From: Thecamonas trahens ATCC 50062
Taxonomy: Eukaryota; Apusozoa; Apusomonadida; Apusomonadidae
Length of the DNA: 64,000 nt
Assembly: GCF_000142905.1 (NCBI RefSeq)
Contig: NW_013657673.1
Span: forward strand, 310,510 to 374,509
Direction: 5' to 3'
A program made the translations under genes and the position numbers. The stretch's first letter is position 1; every line of letters begins with the position of its first letter. The notes below the pieces were generated by a model. That model was not told the origin of the DNA. It did not search any database and saw only the letters and a list, made by a program, of their open reading frames with translations. Below are positions 44,706 through 54,365 of the stretch, piece after piece.

Positions 44706-46367
44706 ATGGCCTCGCAGGACGACGGCCCAGAGCAAGCCGGTGGACAGCTCGGTCAGGAGTCGCCGGTGGAGACCCAGGAGAGGGGCAAGCGAGAAATGGA
44801 AGGCGGGGAGAGTGCTAGTCCGGGAAAGAAGCTCCCACAGCCGGTGCTCTCGCAAGAGCCGACAGCGCCGCCGCGGCGTGGACCGTCGCCGCCTCCGTTT
44901 GGCATGCAGCCGGCGCGGAAGGAGTCGGGCCTGCTCCGGCTAGTGCCCGAGTCGAAGCGAATGCGGTCCAAGAAGCGACGGAACAGGATCACATCACTAC
45001 CGCCGGGCATGTCGCTGGATCTGGGTCTTTCGGGCATGCTCAACTCGTCGATTGACTCGGTCAACATCTTAGGTAGCCGCAAAGCCATCGAGCCGTCACT
45101 CGAGCTGGCCGAGTCGCGCCTTCTGACACCGCTCGAGTCGGCGCGGAAGGACGTGCGCGAGCTCAAGGTCAAGCTTGCAGATGCAGTGGCCAAAGCCTCG
45201 CTCGCCGAGTCCAAGGCTTACTACTATATGAGCAACGAAACGGCGCGCCTGGCCACTCTGGAGGAGGCCAAGGAGGCTGCTCGGCAGGCCCGCGTTCGCG
45301 AGCTACAGGCGATGGCAGCGGTGGCGACGGCGGAGAGTGAATCCGCTGCGCTCCGCGCGCGAATCGAGGAAGAGTCGCTGATGGAGACAGACCCAGTCGT
45401 TGCGCTCCGCACCCAGCTCGGTCTCGTCACGGCGGCGTACAACGAGATGCGCGACGAGTTGCAGGCGACCAAGCGGTTTTACAAGCGAGAGCGCCAGTTG
45501 CTTCGCGAAGAAAAGGAGCTCACTAGCGAGCTCATGGCTGCCATCCGCACGCGCGACCCTTCGTACTCGCATCCGTTTGGAAACTCGCGGTCTCGGATCC
45601 GCGAGGTCGCTGGCACGAGCTCGACCGATGCCTCCAAGAAGGCCAAAAAGTCCAAGAAGCAGAAGAAAAAGGCCAAGAAGGCACTCGGCCGTGGCCGCAT
45701 GCCGGTCGCTTTCCTCCCGCATCGCGCAGTCCGCGCCACGGATGGCGGCCTCGATCGCGCACCCCCGCCTGTCGCCGACGCTCACCCGCTGCCTCAGACT
45801 GACTCTAACGACAGCGGCGCCGACTCAAGCGACTCTGACTCGTCGTCATCGTCGGTCTACGGGCCAAGGGAGGAGCCGGCCATGGAACGGGTCCGTGCTC
45901 AGGCCGTGCCTGCCCTGGACCGCACCTCGTCGGCATCAGCACTCAACACATTCGCTCTCTCACCGCGCTCTGGCGACGACGATGACGATGAGGAGCTGGC
46001 AAGCTCACTTCCGGATGCTGCGTTGTCGCAAACCTCGCCGGCCATCACATTCTCGCTCACTGTTCCGGACGAAGACGCAGGCCCCGGCTCGAGCACAGAC
46101 GACATTGCGCTCGTTATCCCCTCGCCGCCCGGTGCTGATGGCGATTTCGCAGCGTTTCCCACAGGGGCCATTCCGGCCGGGCACGTCGAGAGTCCCGAAA
46201 AGGGGAAGAGTATGGGGCAAGGTAAGGAGAAGGACAAGGGCAAGGACAAGGACAAGGCTAAGAAGAAGAAGAAAGCCAAGGCCAAGGACAAGGACAAAGC
46301 CAAGGCCAAGACCAAGCCGCGGCGGATGGCTCCGGTCCAGTTCCGCAAGGTCTCGCATCTCGACTGA
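44706..46367 (+). CDS. Coiled-coil protein with Lys-rich segments, unknown function
   Basis: Unrecognised, 553 residues from ATG 44706. A basic patch ESKRMRSKKRRNRITSL lies near residue 80. A coiled coil spans about residues 145-280 (SARKDVRELKVKLADAVAKA, ARLATLEEAKEAARQARVRE, FYKRERQLLREEKELTSEL). A Lys-rich block KKAKKSKKQKKKAKKALGR follows, then Ser/Asp-rich acidic text, and a second Lys/Asp array near the end (KGKDKDKAKKKKKAKAKD). Nuclear or nucleolar location is a fair inference from the basic patches. Single exon; third codon positions are GC-rich throughout, supporting coding. Confidence 0.75.
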   Translation: MASQDDGPEQAGGQLGQESPVETQERGKREMEGGESASPGKKLPQPVLSQEPTAPPRRGPSPPPFGMQPARKESGLLRLVPESKRMRSKKRRNRITSLPPGMSLDLGLSGMLNSSIDSVNILGSRKAIEPSLELAESRLLTPLESARKDVRELKVKLADAVAKASLAESKAYYYMSNETARLATLEEAKEAARQARVRELQAMAAVATAESESAALRARIEEESLMETDPVVALRTQLGLVTAAYNEMRDELQATKRFYKRERQLLREEKELTSELMAAIRTRDPSYSHPFGNSRSRIREVAGTSSTDASKKAKKSKKQKKKAKKALGRGRMPVAFLPHRAVRATDGGLDRAPPPVADAHPLPQTDSNDSGADSSDSDSSSSSVYGPREEPAMERVRAQAVPALDRTSSASALNTFALSPRSGDDDDDEELASSLPDAALSQTSPAITFSLTVPDEDAGPGSSTDDIALVIPSPPGADGDFAAFPTGAIPAGHVESPEKGKSMGQGKEKDKGKDKDKAKKKKKAKAKDKDKAKAKTKPRRMAPVQFRKVSHLD

Positions 46368-46606
46368 TGGGGCTCTTCCATGCCTGTAAAGGACGACGAT
46401 TCCTCTCCCCTCCTCCCTCCCTCCCCCCAAACGCTCTACTCTACTCTGCTCTGCCCTGCTCAATGCCTCTACTCCACGAATCGTTAGCAACAACGAGCGA
46501 TGTCCGACTGACCGTCCCATCACCCTCCCGCCGGTCACTCCCCCTGACACCCACCCCCGTCTATCTCTACCCACTCCTCTTCGTCCACACCCTTCTTGAC
46601 CAAACC

Positions 46607-47557
46607 ATGTCGGACGAGGATGTGGCGTGTCGGTACCTGTTCCGGGGTATGTGCTGTGGCTGTGAGAGCATTGCGTGTGTTGAGGGCAGGAGGGGGGAGG
46701 GGGTGGGGGGGACAAGGTGTGCGTGCGTGCCGCGAGGCCGACGCGGTGTTCCACAACCCGAGACAAGGATGGGCAAGGCGTGGTACAGGCCGAGGTTGTG
46801 ACGAGATGAAGAAATGGAGCGGGAGGAAGACTCACCACTGAGGAGATGTGCTTTGGCTTGGTTTTGTCTCTTGGGGGTGGGTCGGAGGGGGGGGGGGGGG
46901 GGGGGGCCCGTGGCAGTGGTCATTGTGGGTGACTCGGGCGTGGGCAAGTCGAACTTGCTGACCAGGTTCACCTCTGCGGCATTCTCGCATGACACAAAGT
47001 CGACCATCGGTGTCGACTTCTCAGACAAGACGCTGACGGTGCAGGGCGAAAAGGTCAAGGCACAGATCTGGGACACCGCCGGGCAGGAGCGCTACCGCGG
47101 CATCACGCAACACTACTATCGCGGCGCCACCGGCGCGCTTGTGGTCTACGACATCTCGTCTGCAGACTCGTTTGACAACGCCGAGTTCTGGCTTAAGGAG
47201 GTCCGCAAGCACTCGTCACAGGAGATTGTCATTCTCCTGGTCGGCAACAAGTCGGATCTCGAGGAGCGCCGCGAGGTCGAGACCGCTGAAGCCCAGGCCT
47301 TTGCCGAGGAGCACCAGGTCTCGTTCCTCGAGACCTCGGCCCTCGACAACAACAACGTTTCGGAGGCCTTTACCATGTGCATCGAGGAGATCTACCGACG
47401 AAAGGTTGCCGCCGGCGCCTCGTCGTCAGACTCGGACGATGACGACGACACCCCTGCACCTGCAAAATCCAAGCTCGAGCCGTCGCAGACCATCAAGGTC
47501 ACCTCTACCGCACCCGACGAGCAGGCCCAAGCTCAGGAGAAGCAGTGCAAGTGCTGA
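46607..47557 (+). CDS. Rab GTPase, Rab11-like
   Basis: Small GTPase of vesicle traffic. Exons 46607-46646 and 46917-47557 (intron 46647-46916, donor GTATGT, acceptor CAG), 226 residues. Splicing yields [19 protein letters not shown]. All G motifs are intact: P-loop GDSGVGKS, effector [27 protein letters not shown] and [10 protein letters not shown]. The Rab signatures and the recycling-type sequence [20 protein letters not shown] suggest the Rab11/Rab25 group. The C-terminal CKC is a double-prenylation signal. The intron contains a 20-base G run at 46887-46906. Confidence 0.92.
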
Positions 47558-47882
47558 TCGCTGCCGTACTAGGCTTGTGTGCAGCAATGAAGTCAAACAA
47601 GGGCCGTCGGGGAAAACTACCGCAGTCTTCTCCTCCCCGATTTCAGTTCCCATGCCACGCAGTGTGGATAGAGCGGGTTGGAGCAAGGTGGCGCCGCGCC
47701 CAAACGAGGTCAAAGCCGGGACCACTCCGACCGGAAACCACGGGTCGGGAGCTGCCGGCAAGGCCGGGGCGGAGCCAGGGGCATGTGATCTCACACCATC
47801 CTCAGAAGCATACTTATCTTCCACTCACCTGCCCGTGGACCGACTCGCTTCCTCTCTTTCACTCTGGGCTGTACACTGACCC
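47558..47882. other. Intergenic region between the Rab and GPCPD1-like genes
   Basis: 325 bases between two genes on the same strand; it should hold a 3' UTR and a promoter. Nothing recognisable within. Confidence 0.4.
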
Positions 47883-50334
47883 ATGTCGCACTTGCCTAGC
47901 AAGCCGTCCAAGGAAGACTCTGCCCTTGGCGTGGCCACCCCGTTTGCCACTCCGACCGACACCCCGTCTGGCTCGCCGACGTCGGCTACGGCGCCACCGG
48001 TCGTCCGCTCGCGGCCGGGTGGATCCGAGCCGGGTGGATCCGAGTCGGACACAGTGGCCATGCGCCGGAGGGTGCCGCCGCTGAGCGAGCTCACGCCGTC
48101 GGCCGCGGCGGCGGTGGCGTCGGCGACGTCACCGGCCGGCGCGGTTGTGGCATCGTCACCGACGCCTGCGCTGCTTTCGATCACCTCGTCTGGCCTTTGG
48201 ACCCATGTGCTCTTCCACATCTGCGTGAGGACGAGCTACCGCTGCCTGACGATGCTGTGGTGTGTGTGGTCGGCTCATCGCCGCAGCTTGGCGACTGGGA
48301 CGTCGATGCCGCGTTCACTCTGGATCCGGTGTGGGGCGAGGAGGCCTTGTGGGAGGGCTCGCTGCTGCTGGACAAAGACGCGGTTGTCCACTATAAGTAC
48401 GTCATTCGTACGCCCGACCGCATCGTCTCGGTCGAGGCGCTCGACGAACCGCGCTCGCTCGTCCCGCTCGGCGTCGCCATCAAGCTCAACGACGGGACAT
48501 ACGGCGAGCCGGTGGTTGGCGGCACAAAGCGCAAGTGGACCGACCAGGGCTGGCTCATCAAGGACTCGGAGCTGCGGCTGACAGTGGCCTCGGTCAACGT
48601 GGCCCGCAACGAGGTGGCTGCGGCGCTGGCGGGAGACGACGGTGGCGAGGCGAGCGCCGATGTCGATGCAGACTGGGTCGACGTTCACTGCGCGCCGCTG
48701 CTCCCGGAGCGGGCCGACGACTTTGCATATCTGGCGTCGCTGGTCACGCCGGCTGCGGTTGTGCACCCTGTGCCAAGTAAGTATCCCAAGGGTGCGGCGA
48801 TGCCGCGGGCGCTCATGTTCTACGCGCGCTCGCGCGAGCATCTGGGCTTCCGGTTTGCGTTCTACAACTGCCGCGAAAACCGGGCAGTTGGCACCGCTGT
48901 TGTGTCTGCAGCCGAGCTGACGAGCATGCGCGGTACGCTTGAGCGGCCACTGCTCGACGCGAACATGTGCATTGTCGGCTCGGTTGTGCTCAACTTTCTC
49001 ATCACGACCCCTTTTGGACTCCCGGCCAACACGCTGGCGATGGTGCAGCGGCCCAAGCCGCGGCAGGTCGGCGAGGCGCTGGACATCGGGCACCGCGGTG
49101 TGGGCGCCAACTCGAAGGACTTTGCCAACACAGCATCGTACATCCGCGAGAACACCATCGACGCGTTCCTGGCGGCTGCGCGGCTCGGGTTCTCTTACGT
49201 TGAGACCGACGTCCAGCTGACTGCCGACGGGGTCCCGATCATCTTCCACGACTTTCGCATCATTGTCCACTCGCAGACGGTCGACGTCGACCGAGTCACT
49301 TACGACATGGCGCGGTCGGGCAATCTCGGCGGCGACAAGGACGTGTCGGCCAACATCAAGATCGGGATCAACTCACTGACGCTTGCGCAGTTCAAGTCGC
49401 TCAAGCCCGAGCTCTCGGTTGACTCGCAGTCGACGTTTGCGGCGTCGGCCAAGCGGAAGCTCAAGCGGTCGTCATCGCTCTCAGCCTTCCCCTCGCTTGG
49501 CGAGCAGCGCCGGCGCAAGAGCGCGCTCGCGAGCTCGCCACCGGTGGCCGAGGCTGAGCTGCAGCCGGCGTTTTTCATCACCGGCTCGTTCGACACTCTG
49601 CACGAGGTGCTTGTCCACGTCCAGGCGCGCCAGCCGAGCCTCGGCTTTAACCTCGAACTCAAGTACCCGGTGACTGAGGCCGACGACGCAGAGCTGAACC
49701 CGGCAGAGCGCAACAAGTGGCTCGACGCTGTGCTCGACGTCGTCTTTTCGTGTGCCAAACCGGACTTTCGCATCATTTTCTCCTCGTTTGACCCGGACTT
49801 GTGCGCCATGTGCCGGATGAAGCAGCCGCGGTACCCGGTCTTCTTCCTCACCGACGGCGGCGAGGTGCAGTACACCGACGCGCGGATGAACTCGGTCATG
49901 GGCGCCATCGACTTTGCGCTCTCAGCGCGGCTGCATGGCATTGTATCGGATGCCAAGCCGATTGTGTGCAACATCGATCTCGTCCAAACCGTCCACGACG
50001 CCGGCCTCATGCTCTTTACCTTTGGTGGCCTCAACAACGACGAGGCCGCTGTTGAGCTGCAGCAGACCGCCGGCGTCGACGCCATCATTACCGACGCAGT
50101 CTACCGGGTCAAGCGCACCGGTATGACGCCGCGCAAGGCGCCCCCGCCAGCGACACGGGCCTGGCCCCGGTCGCGTTTGGGCACCCAGCCAACAGCATCG
50201 GCGACAGCAGCAGCGCCGCCGGCAGCAGCACTCGGTCTGCGCACGCAGCTGCCGATGAGCCTAGGCACAGCGAATCGCGCTCGCATGAGCTTCAGGCTGT
50301 CCACGACGCCAAGGCGGCGTTGCGGTCATGTTAA
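47883..50334 (+). CDS. GPCPD1: GPCPD1/GDE-like glycerophosphodiester phosphodiesterase with CBM20
   Basis: Cytosolic enzyme that hydrolyses glycerophosphocholine to choline and glycerol-3-phosphate. A Ser/Thr/Pro-rich leader from ATG 47883 is followed by a starch-binding-type CBM20 domain (VCVVGSSPQLGDWDVDAAF, then LWEGSLLLDKDAVVHYKYVI). The catalytic GDPD barrel has IGHRGVGANSK, YIRENTIDAFLAAARLG, VETDVQLTADGVPIIFHDF, GFNLELKYP, FSSFDPDLC and VDAIITDAVYRV. Two probable one-base losses occur. Near 48215-48229 the leader (FHIC) must shift into EDELPLPDD. At the C run 50141-50145, an added base switches to a frame with GC-rich third positions that ends at TAA 50334. Without the second correction the frame runs to 50497 and overlaps the next gene. 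Confidence 0.88.
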
Positions 50335-50424
50335 GCCGGGGAACAGATGGAAAGGTAAACACCGTTTCGTAGTTTTACAATTGGATGGAAATAGGTGCGT
50401 GTGTGTGAGGGGGGGAGGATACGA

Positions 50425-51216
50425 TCAGTACGCGCCGATGACAAAGCCACGATCAAACAGGACCTTGAGCACGTCCTTGCCCAGGACCATTTCGTAGTCG
50501 GCAAGCGGAACCTCGCCGAGGGTGACGACAACGTCGAGCTCGACGTTTTTGATCCACACCTTGGCCTTGGCCGACGGGAGAGTGCGGGCGTCGCCATGGA
50601 TGCCGACTGAGACAACCGGCATCATGCGGGCTTTGGGCTCGAGACCGATGCGTTCGGCCAGGCGCGGAAGAATGAGAGTCGGCCCGAGATTGCCGGTGTC
50701 GAGCATGACGCGGGTGACGGTGACCCACTCGCCATCGCCGACGCGGACCTTGACCGGCTCGTTGAGGATGTTGAGCATGCGGGTGCCGTCTGTTGCCGCC
50801 GAGTCGGCGGTGACCGTGGTGTGCTTTGCGCCATCATATACCTCGATGGCATCGGCAGGCCCGCGCTGGTTCTCGTACGACGACGAGTGGGCGAGGAACG
50901 ACTCGTCGTCGGCATCAAAGGCGCCATCGGGCTCGAGAGAGGGGAGTGCGTCGGGAGGCTGGACAAACTCGACAGTCTTGCCCTTGCGGTTTTGCGATGA
51001 CTTTGAGTTGAGGACAATGGCGCCGACAACGCCGATGGCCGCCACAGCACCCATGGCCGCTGTCATGATCGACGATGGTGTGTCAGCCTCTGGCGGCGGT
51101 CCGCGGCGGTGAACATACTGCTGGCGCGGATGCAGATGAAATGCTGCCGCCATACGCGGCAGTTCGGACGAGAGCGAGGGTGCCGCAAGACGGGCTCCGG
51201 AGAGTGCGCGCAGCAT
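50425..51216 (-). CDS. Membrane-anchored retropepsin-like aspartic protease, probably mitochondrial
   Basis: Single exon, 263 residues from ATG 51216. The N-terminus (MLRALSGARLAAPSL) is Arg/Ala/Ser-rich without acids, like a mitochondrial presequence. One membrane helix, MTAAMGAVAAIGVVGAIVL, sits near residues 51-70. The last ~110 residues follow the retropepsin plan: a hydrophobic strand and Asp-Thr-Gly (VMLDTGNLGPTLI), a hydrophobic helix (LPRLAERIGL), a beta-rich middle, and the second hydrophobic-hydrophobic-Gly-x-Asp (YEMVLGKDVLKVLFDRG). One Asp-Thr-Gly per chain implies a dimer, as in DDI1 and other clan AA proteins. No polymerase or other retroelement gene is adjacent, so I treat it as a host gene. 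Proteolytic activity is inferred only. Confidence 0.65.
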   Translation of the reverse strand: MLRALSGARLAAPSLSSELPRMAAAFHLHPRQQYVHRRGPPPEADTPSSIMTAAMGAVAAIGVVGAIVLNSKSSQNRKGKTVEFVQPPDALPSLEPDGAFDADDESFLAHSSSYENQRGPADAIEVYDGAKHTTVTADSAATDGTRMLNILNEPVKVRVGDGEWVTVTRVMLDTGNLGPTLILPRLAERIGLEPKARMMPVVSVGIHGDARTLPSAKAKVWIKNVELDVVVTLGEVPLADYEMVLGKDVLKVLFDRGFVIGAY

Positions 51217-51801
51217 GATATGAGTATGTGTATGTGTGTAGAGAGGAAGAGAGGGTTGGAGACGAGTGTGTGTTTCCCCGGTCGCTCATGTGCTTGCACG
51301 CCTTGCCTGTGGCCAGTCAGACCGACGTCATTGTGACTCATTGTGGCACGCCGGCAAATGGAACCATTGGCTTCCGCAAAAAAGCCCATGCGTGGCGACA
51401 CGTGGACAGGCAGGGTGCGATGGCTATGGGTGTGGTGGGGTTGGGAGAGAGGGGGGGGGGTGTCTACCAGCTGTGATCTGCGGTCATCGTCGTTGATGGC
51501 TGGGCTTAGGGGGAGGGGGGGGGCGGGAGGGGCGGGGGGCGGGGGGCGGGGGAGGGGGGTTTGAGTGGGTCAAGGCGGGTCAAGGCTGCCGCTGGTCAGT
51601 TTCATGAAGATCAGAGCGAGTTCATGTGGATGGTGATGGCGAGCTGGACATGTTGTTGAGCTCGAGCCATTGCCAACGGTGAACGGGTAGTCTGAAAGCG
51701 CAGACATACAGCGGAGCGGTTGCGGCGTGCTCTGGGGATTCTGGTAGCTCGGCGATTCTTGGTGCTGGAGCCATGGATGGGAGGGAAGAGAGGGGCAGGG
51801 C
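51217..51801. other. G-rich non-coding stretch
   Basis: 585 bases upstream of the retropepsin-like gene and downstream of a small minus-strand gene. G runs at about 51452-51459 and 51505-51560 are oligo-C on the retropepsin-like gene's coding strand. No gene recognised. Confidence 0.4.
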
Positions 51802-52203
51802 TCAGGCCTTGGCCTTCTTGGTCTTGCGATCAGCATCAGCCGGGGCATCAGCCTTGCGCTTGGGCTCAGGCTTGGCCTCGGTATCGTCCTTGGCCTTGTC
51901 GTCGGCGTCGGTCTCTTCCTTGGCCTTGTCGTTGGTCTTGGTCGATGAGGAAAAGTCGATCTTGTAGCCGGAGGCCTTGAGGGCGGGGGCGTCCTTGGCC
52001 TCTTCCAACTCTGCAGGCTTGGCAGGTTCCGACGGACCAGCACTGGAGGCGGCCGATGCCATGTACGCGCCGTGGAGGACCGGATCAAAGACCATGGCCG
52101 AGGTGGTCACGTCGCGGAACGACTCGATGGGCCGGACGTCGTTGTTGGAGTCGTCGACGGGAGCAGCGGCAGCTGCCTTCTTGTTCTTCTTGCGGCGGGC
52201 CAT
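51802..52203 (-). CDS. Small Lys-rich protein, unknown function
   Basis: 133 residues from ATG 52203 to the stop at 51802. It begins MARRKKNKKAAAAAPVDD, has a middle section VRPIESFRDVTTSAMVFDPV, and ends in Lys/Asp/Ala-rich text with a basic terminus ADRKTKKAKA. The two basic clusters suggest a nuclear location. I do not recognise the family. The frame is open and its third positions are GC-rich, which supports coding, but it is short and low in complexity. Confidence 0.55.
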   Translation of the reverse strand: MARRKKNKKAAAAAPVDDSNNDVRPIESFRDVTTSAMVFDPVLHGAYMASAASSAGPSEPAKPAELEEAKDAPALKASGYKIDFSSSTKTNDKAKEETDADDKAKDDTEAKPEPKRKADAPADADRKTKKAKA

Positions 52204-52292
52204 GTTAGGCAAAGTAGAGAGAGGGATGTGTAGGATGAGAGTGTGGGGGGGGGGGAGGGGAGAGCGAAGGGGGAGGCGGCGCGAAGGGGGGA

Positions 52293-52392
52293 NNNNNNNN
52301 NNNNNNNNNNNNNNNNNNNNNNNNNNNNNNNNNNNNNNNNNNNNNNNNNNNNNNNNNNNNNNNNNNNNNNNNNNNNNNNNNNNNNNNNNNNN
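52293..52392. other. Assembly gap (100 N)
   Basis: Exactly 100 unknown bases in the 5' flank of the small Lys-rich gene, within G-rich sequence that is hard to sequence. The gap length is probably a placeholder. Confidence 1.
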
Positions 52393-52540
52393 ACCAGTGC
52401 CAATGATCCTCCAAGAGAATGGACGGCTTCGAGAGGGTGACACTGCTCAGAATCTCTCCAGAAGAGACCATCGAAGGCGGCGCAAGGGGGAGGGGGGGGG
52501 AGGGCCGAGGATGGATGGATTGGGTTTGGGGGGGGGGGGG

Positions 52541-53687
52541 CTACAGCTCGACGGCGGCAGCATCCTGCTCACGCATGGCGGCAATGAGGGCATCCATTGA
52601 GCCCTCGGCGCCGAGATCGGAGTTCTCGATGGCGAGAATGTCGTGAAAGTGGCGGAGATCGTGCGGAAGGCCGTGGTAGGCGGCGGTGGTGGGCTGGATC
52701 CTGGTCTGAGACTCGATGATGCGCATGCGCGGGAGGTCGGCAGCAGCCGGATCGTCGGCTGGTAGGGCGGCGTAGGAGTCGAGCTCGGTGCGGGTAAAGA
52801 GGAGTGTGGACCACGGCTCGGCGAGCGGGTTGATGTCGACGAGGACGACCTTGGTGAACTTGCGCTCGACGTAGACGTCAAACGAGAAGTGCGAGAGAGT
52901 AAAGGCGTCCGGGCGGCGCCGGGGCAAGATGGGCATGGTAAAAGTCGGCGAGCAGATGGCGGATGTGGTGGTGGACAGCAGCGCCTGAGGGCTCGTGGGT
53001 GCTAAGGAGGAAGGGGAAGAAGGTATCGGTGTGGCGCTGCGAGACGGCGACGAGGCGTGAGCCGAGGACAAAGGCACGGAACTCGAGCGCCGGCTGCAGA
53101 TTGTAGAACTTGCGCAGAACCAGAGTGTGGCCAGCAGCTGGCGGGTCGAGACCGGTCCCGTCGCCCTCGGCATCCTCAGTGGTGCCGTGGTAGGGCCGGA
53201 GCAGATCGTGAGCCACAAAGTCGGAGGCCTTGAGCAGGAGAAAGACGTCGGCAGGGGTGACACACTTGAGCGATCCGCCAAACGAGGCCCAGACTGCATC
53301 CTTTGGAGCGGACCAGTCGAGCTTGGGCACCACACCGCCGCCGCCAAAGGCTTTGACGGTCTCGGCCACAAAGGCCTCGAGCTCGGGGAAGGCCGGGGCA
53401 AAGGCGTGGTCATCGCTCGCCTCGCTGCCATCAGCGTCGTCGGCCGGGAAGCCCGAGTCGGAGACGTCATCTAGAGCCTCGTCTAGAGCATCACGAGCAA
53501 TGCCCTTCTCATCGGCAACTGAGGCTGGTAGCAGCAGGCCATCCGCCAGGAGGTAGTCGACAAAGGCCTGCGAGAGTGGGTGCGTCCGCGACTTGATGGA
53601 CACGGCACGGAAGAGCGGGTGCCAGGCCTTGAAGGCGCACGCATCTACGTCTGCCCGCGAGGGCATGTACCTCCCTTCTGCAGCCAT
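52541..53687 (-). CDS. CDC123: CDC123, eIF2 assembly factor
   Basis: ATP-grasp-fold protein that helps assemble translation factor eIF2. About 382 residues from ATG 53687. Family anchors: CAFKAWHPLFRAVSIKSRTH, then PLSQAFVDYLLADGLLLP, VVPKLDWSAPKDAVWASF, SLKCVTPADVFLLLKASDF, LVLRKFYNLQPALEFRAFV, FSFDVYVERKFTKVVLVDIN and NPLAEPWSTLLFTRTEL. The frame shifts at 52911-52913 between HLAPAP and PDAFTLSHF; here one base appears to be extra (CCC should be CC on the coding strand), unlike the other breaks in this window. The protein ends EQDAAAVEL. Divergent from the SPX-EXS gene. Confidence 0.92.
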
Positions 53688-54365
53688 GTGTGGGTGGAGA
53701 GAGGTGTGGGTGTGGGTGTGGGTGTGGGTGTGGGTGGTTGGTGAGGCGGTGGGGAGGGGGGGAGGGGCGGTGATGGGACTCGATTGGGGCTCTTCGGGGG
53801 TTGGGCGGAGGAGCACGGTGGGCTGATGTCGAGAGGATGTGTGGTTTAGTCTTGATCATGGGGTAAAGTGTGGCCTGATCTTGGTCTTGATCATGAGGTG
53901 TGGTGTGGCCTGATCTTGGTCTTGATCATGGGGTGTGGTGTGGCCTGATCTTGGTCTTGATCATGGGGTGTGGTGTGGCCTGATCTTGGTCTTGATCATG
54001 AGGTGTGGTGTGGCCTGATCTTGGTCTTGATCAAGGGGTGAAGTGTGGCCTGATCTTGGTCTTGATCAAGGGGTGAAGTGTGGCCTGATCTTGGTCTTGA
54101 TCATCATGGGGTGAGGTGTGGCCTGCTCCCGATGAAGATGTGTAGACGGATGATGATCACGACAAGGCCACGTCCTCGTCAAAACAGGTCACAATATCCG
54201 AGAAGATGCGGTATGATCACGATACGTGGCGCCCACCGCAGTCCGATCCCGAACTCGCGTGTGACCGCCAAGCGACGTCTCCCACCACGTGACCACCAAT
54301 GCGGACCCTTCCTCCACCCCTCTCCACCTCCCCCCCCCCTTCCGGTTAGGGCCGAGGCGAGAGAG
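53688..54365. promoter_or_regulatory. Divergent 5' region between CDC123 and the XPR1-like gene
   Basis: 678 bases between two diverging start codons. It contains the 35-base minisatellite (53849-54126), a GT-rich array near 53705-53738, a G-rich patch near 53752-53767 that is C-rich on the CDC123 coding strand, and a C run at about 54332-54339 just before the XPR1-like ATG. Confidence 0.5.
53849..54126 (+). repeat. 35-base minisatellite, about 8 copies
   Basis: Tandem array with unit GTCTTGATCATGAGGTGTGG plus TGTGGCCTGATCTTG. Seven full copies and a last, slightly longer or shorter one follow head to tail. Copies differ mainly at GAGGTGTGG, GGGGTGTGG or GGGGTGAAG and at TGATCATG against TGATCAAG; TGATCA (a BclI-type palindrome) is kept in all. 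It lies midway between two diverging genes. Confidence 0.95.

Noticed and set aside
48222-48290. A possible short intron (GTGAGG to CGCAG) in the GPCPD1-like gene
   Set aside because: Removing it would delete the core of the CBM20 domain (VCVVGSSPQ), so a one-base loss is the better explanation.
50425-51216. Retropepsin-like gene as part of an integrated retroelement
   Set aside because: No polymerase, integrase or long terminal repeats are visible nearby, and the protein has its own membrane helix and leader.
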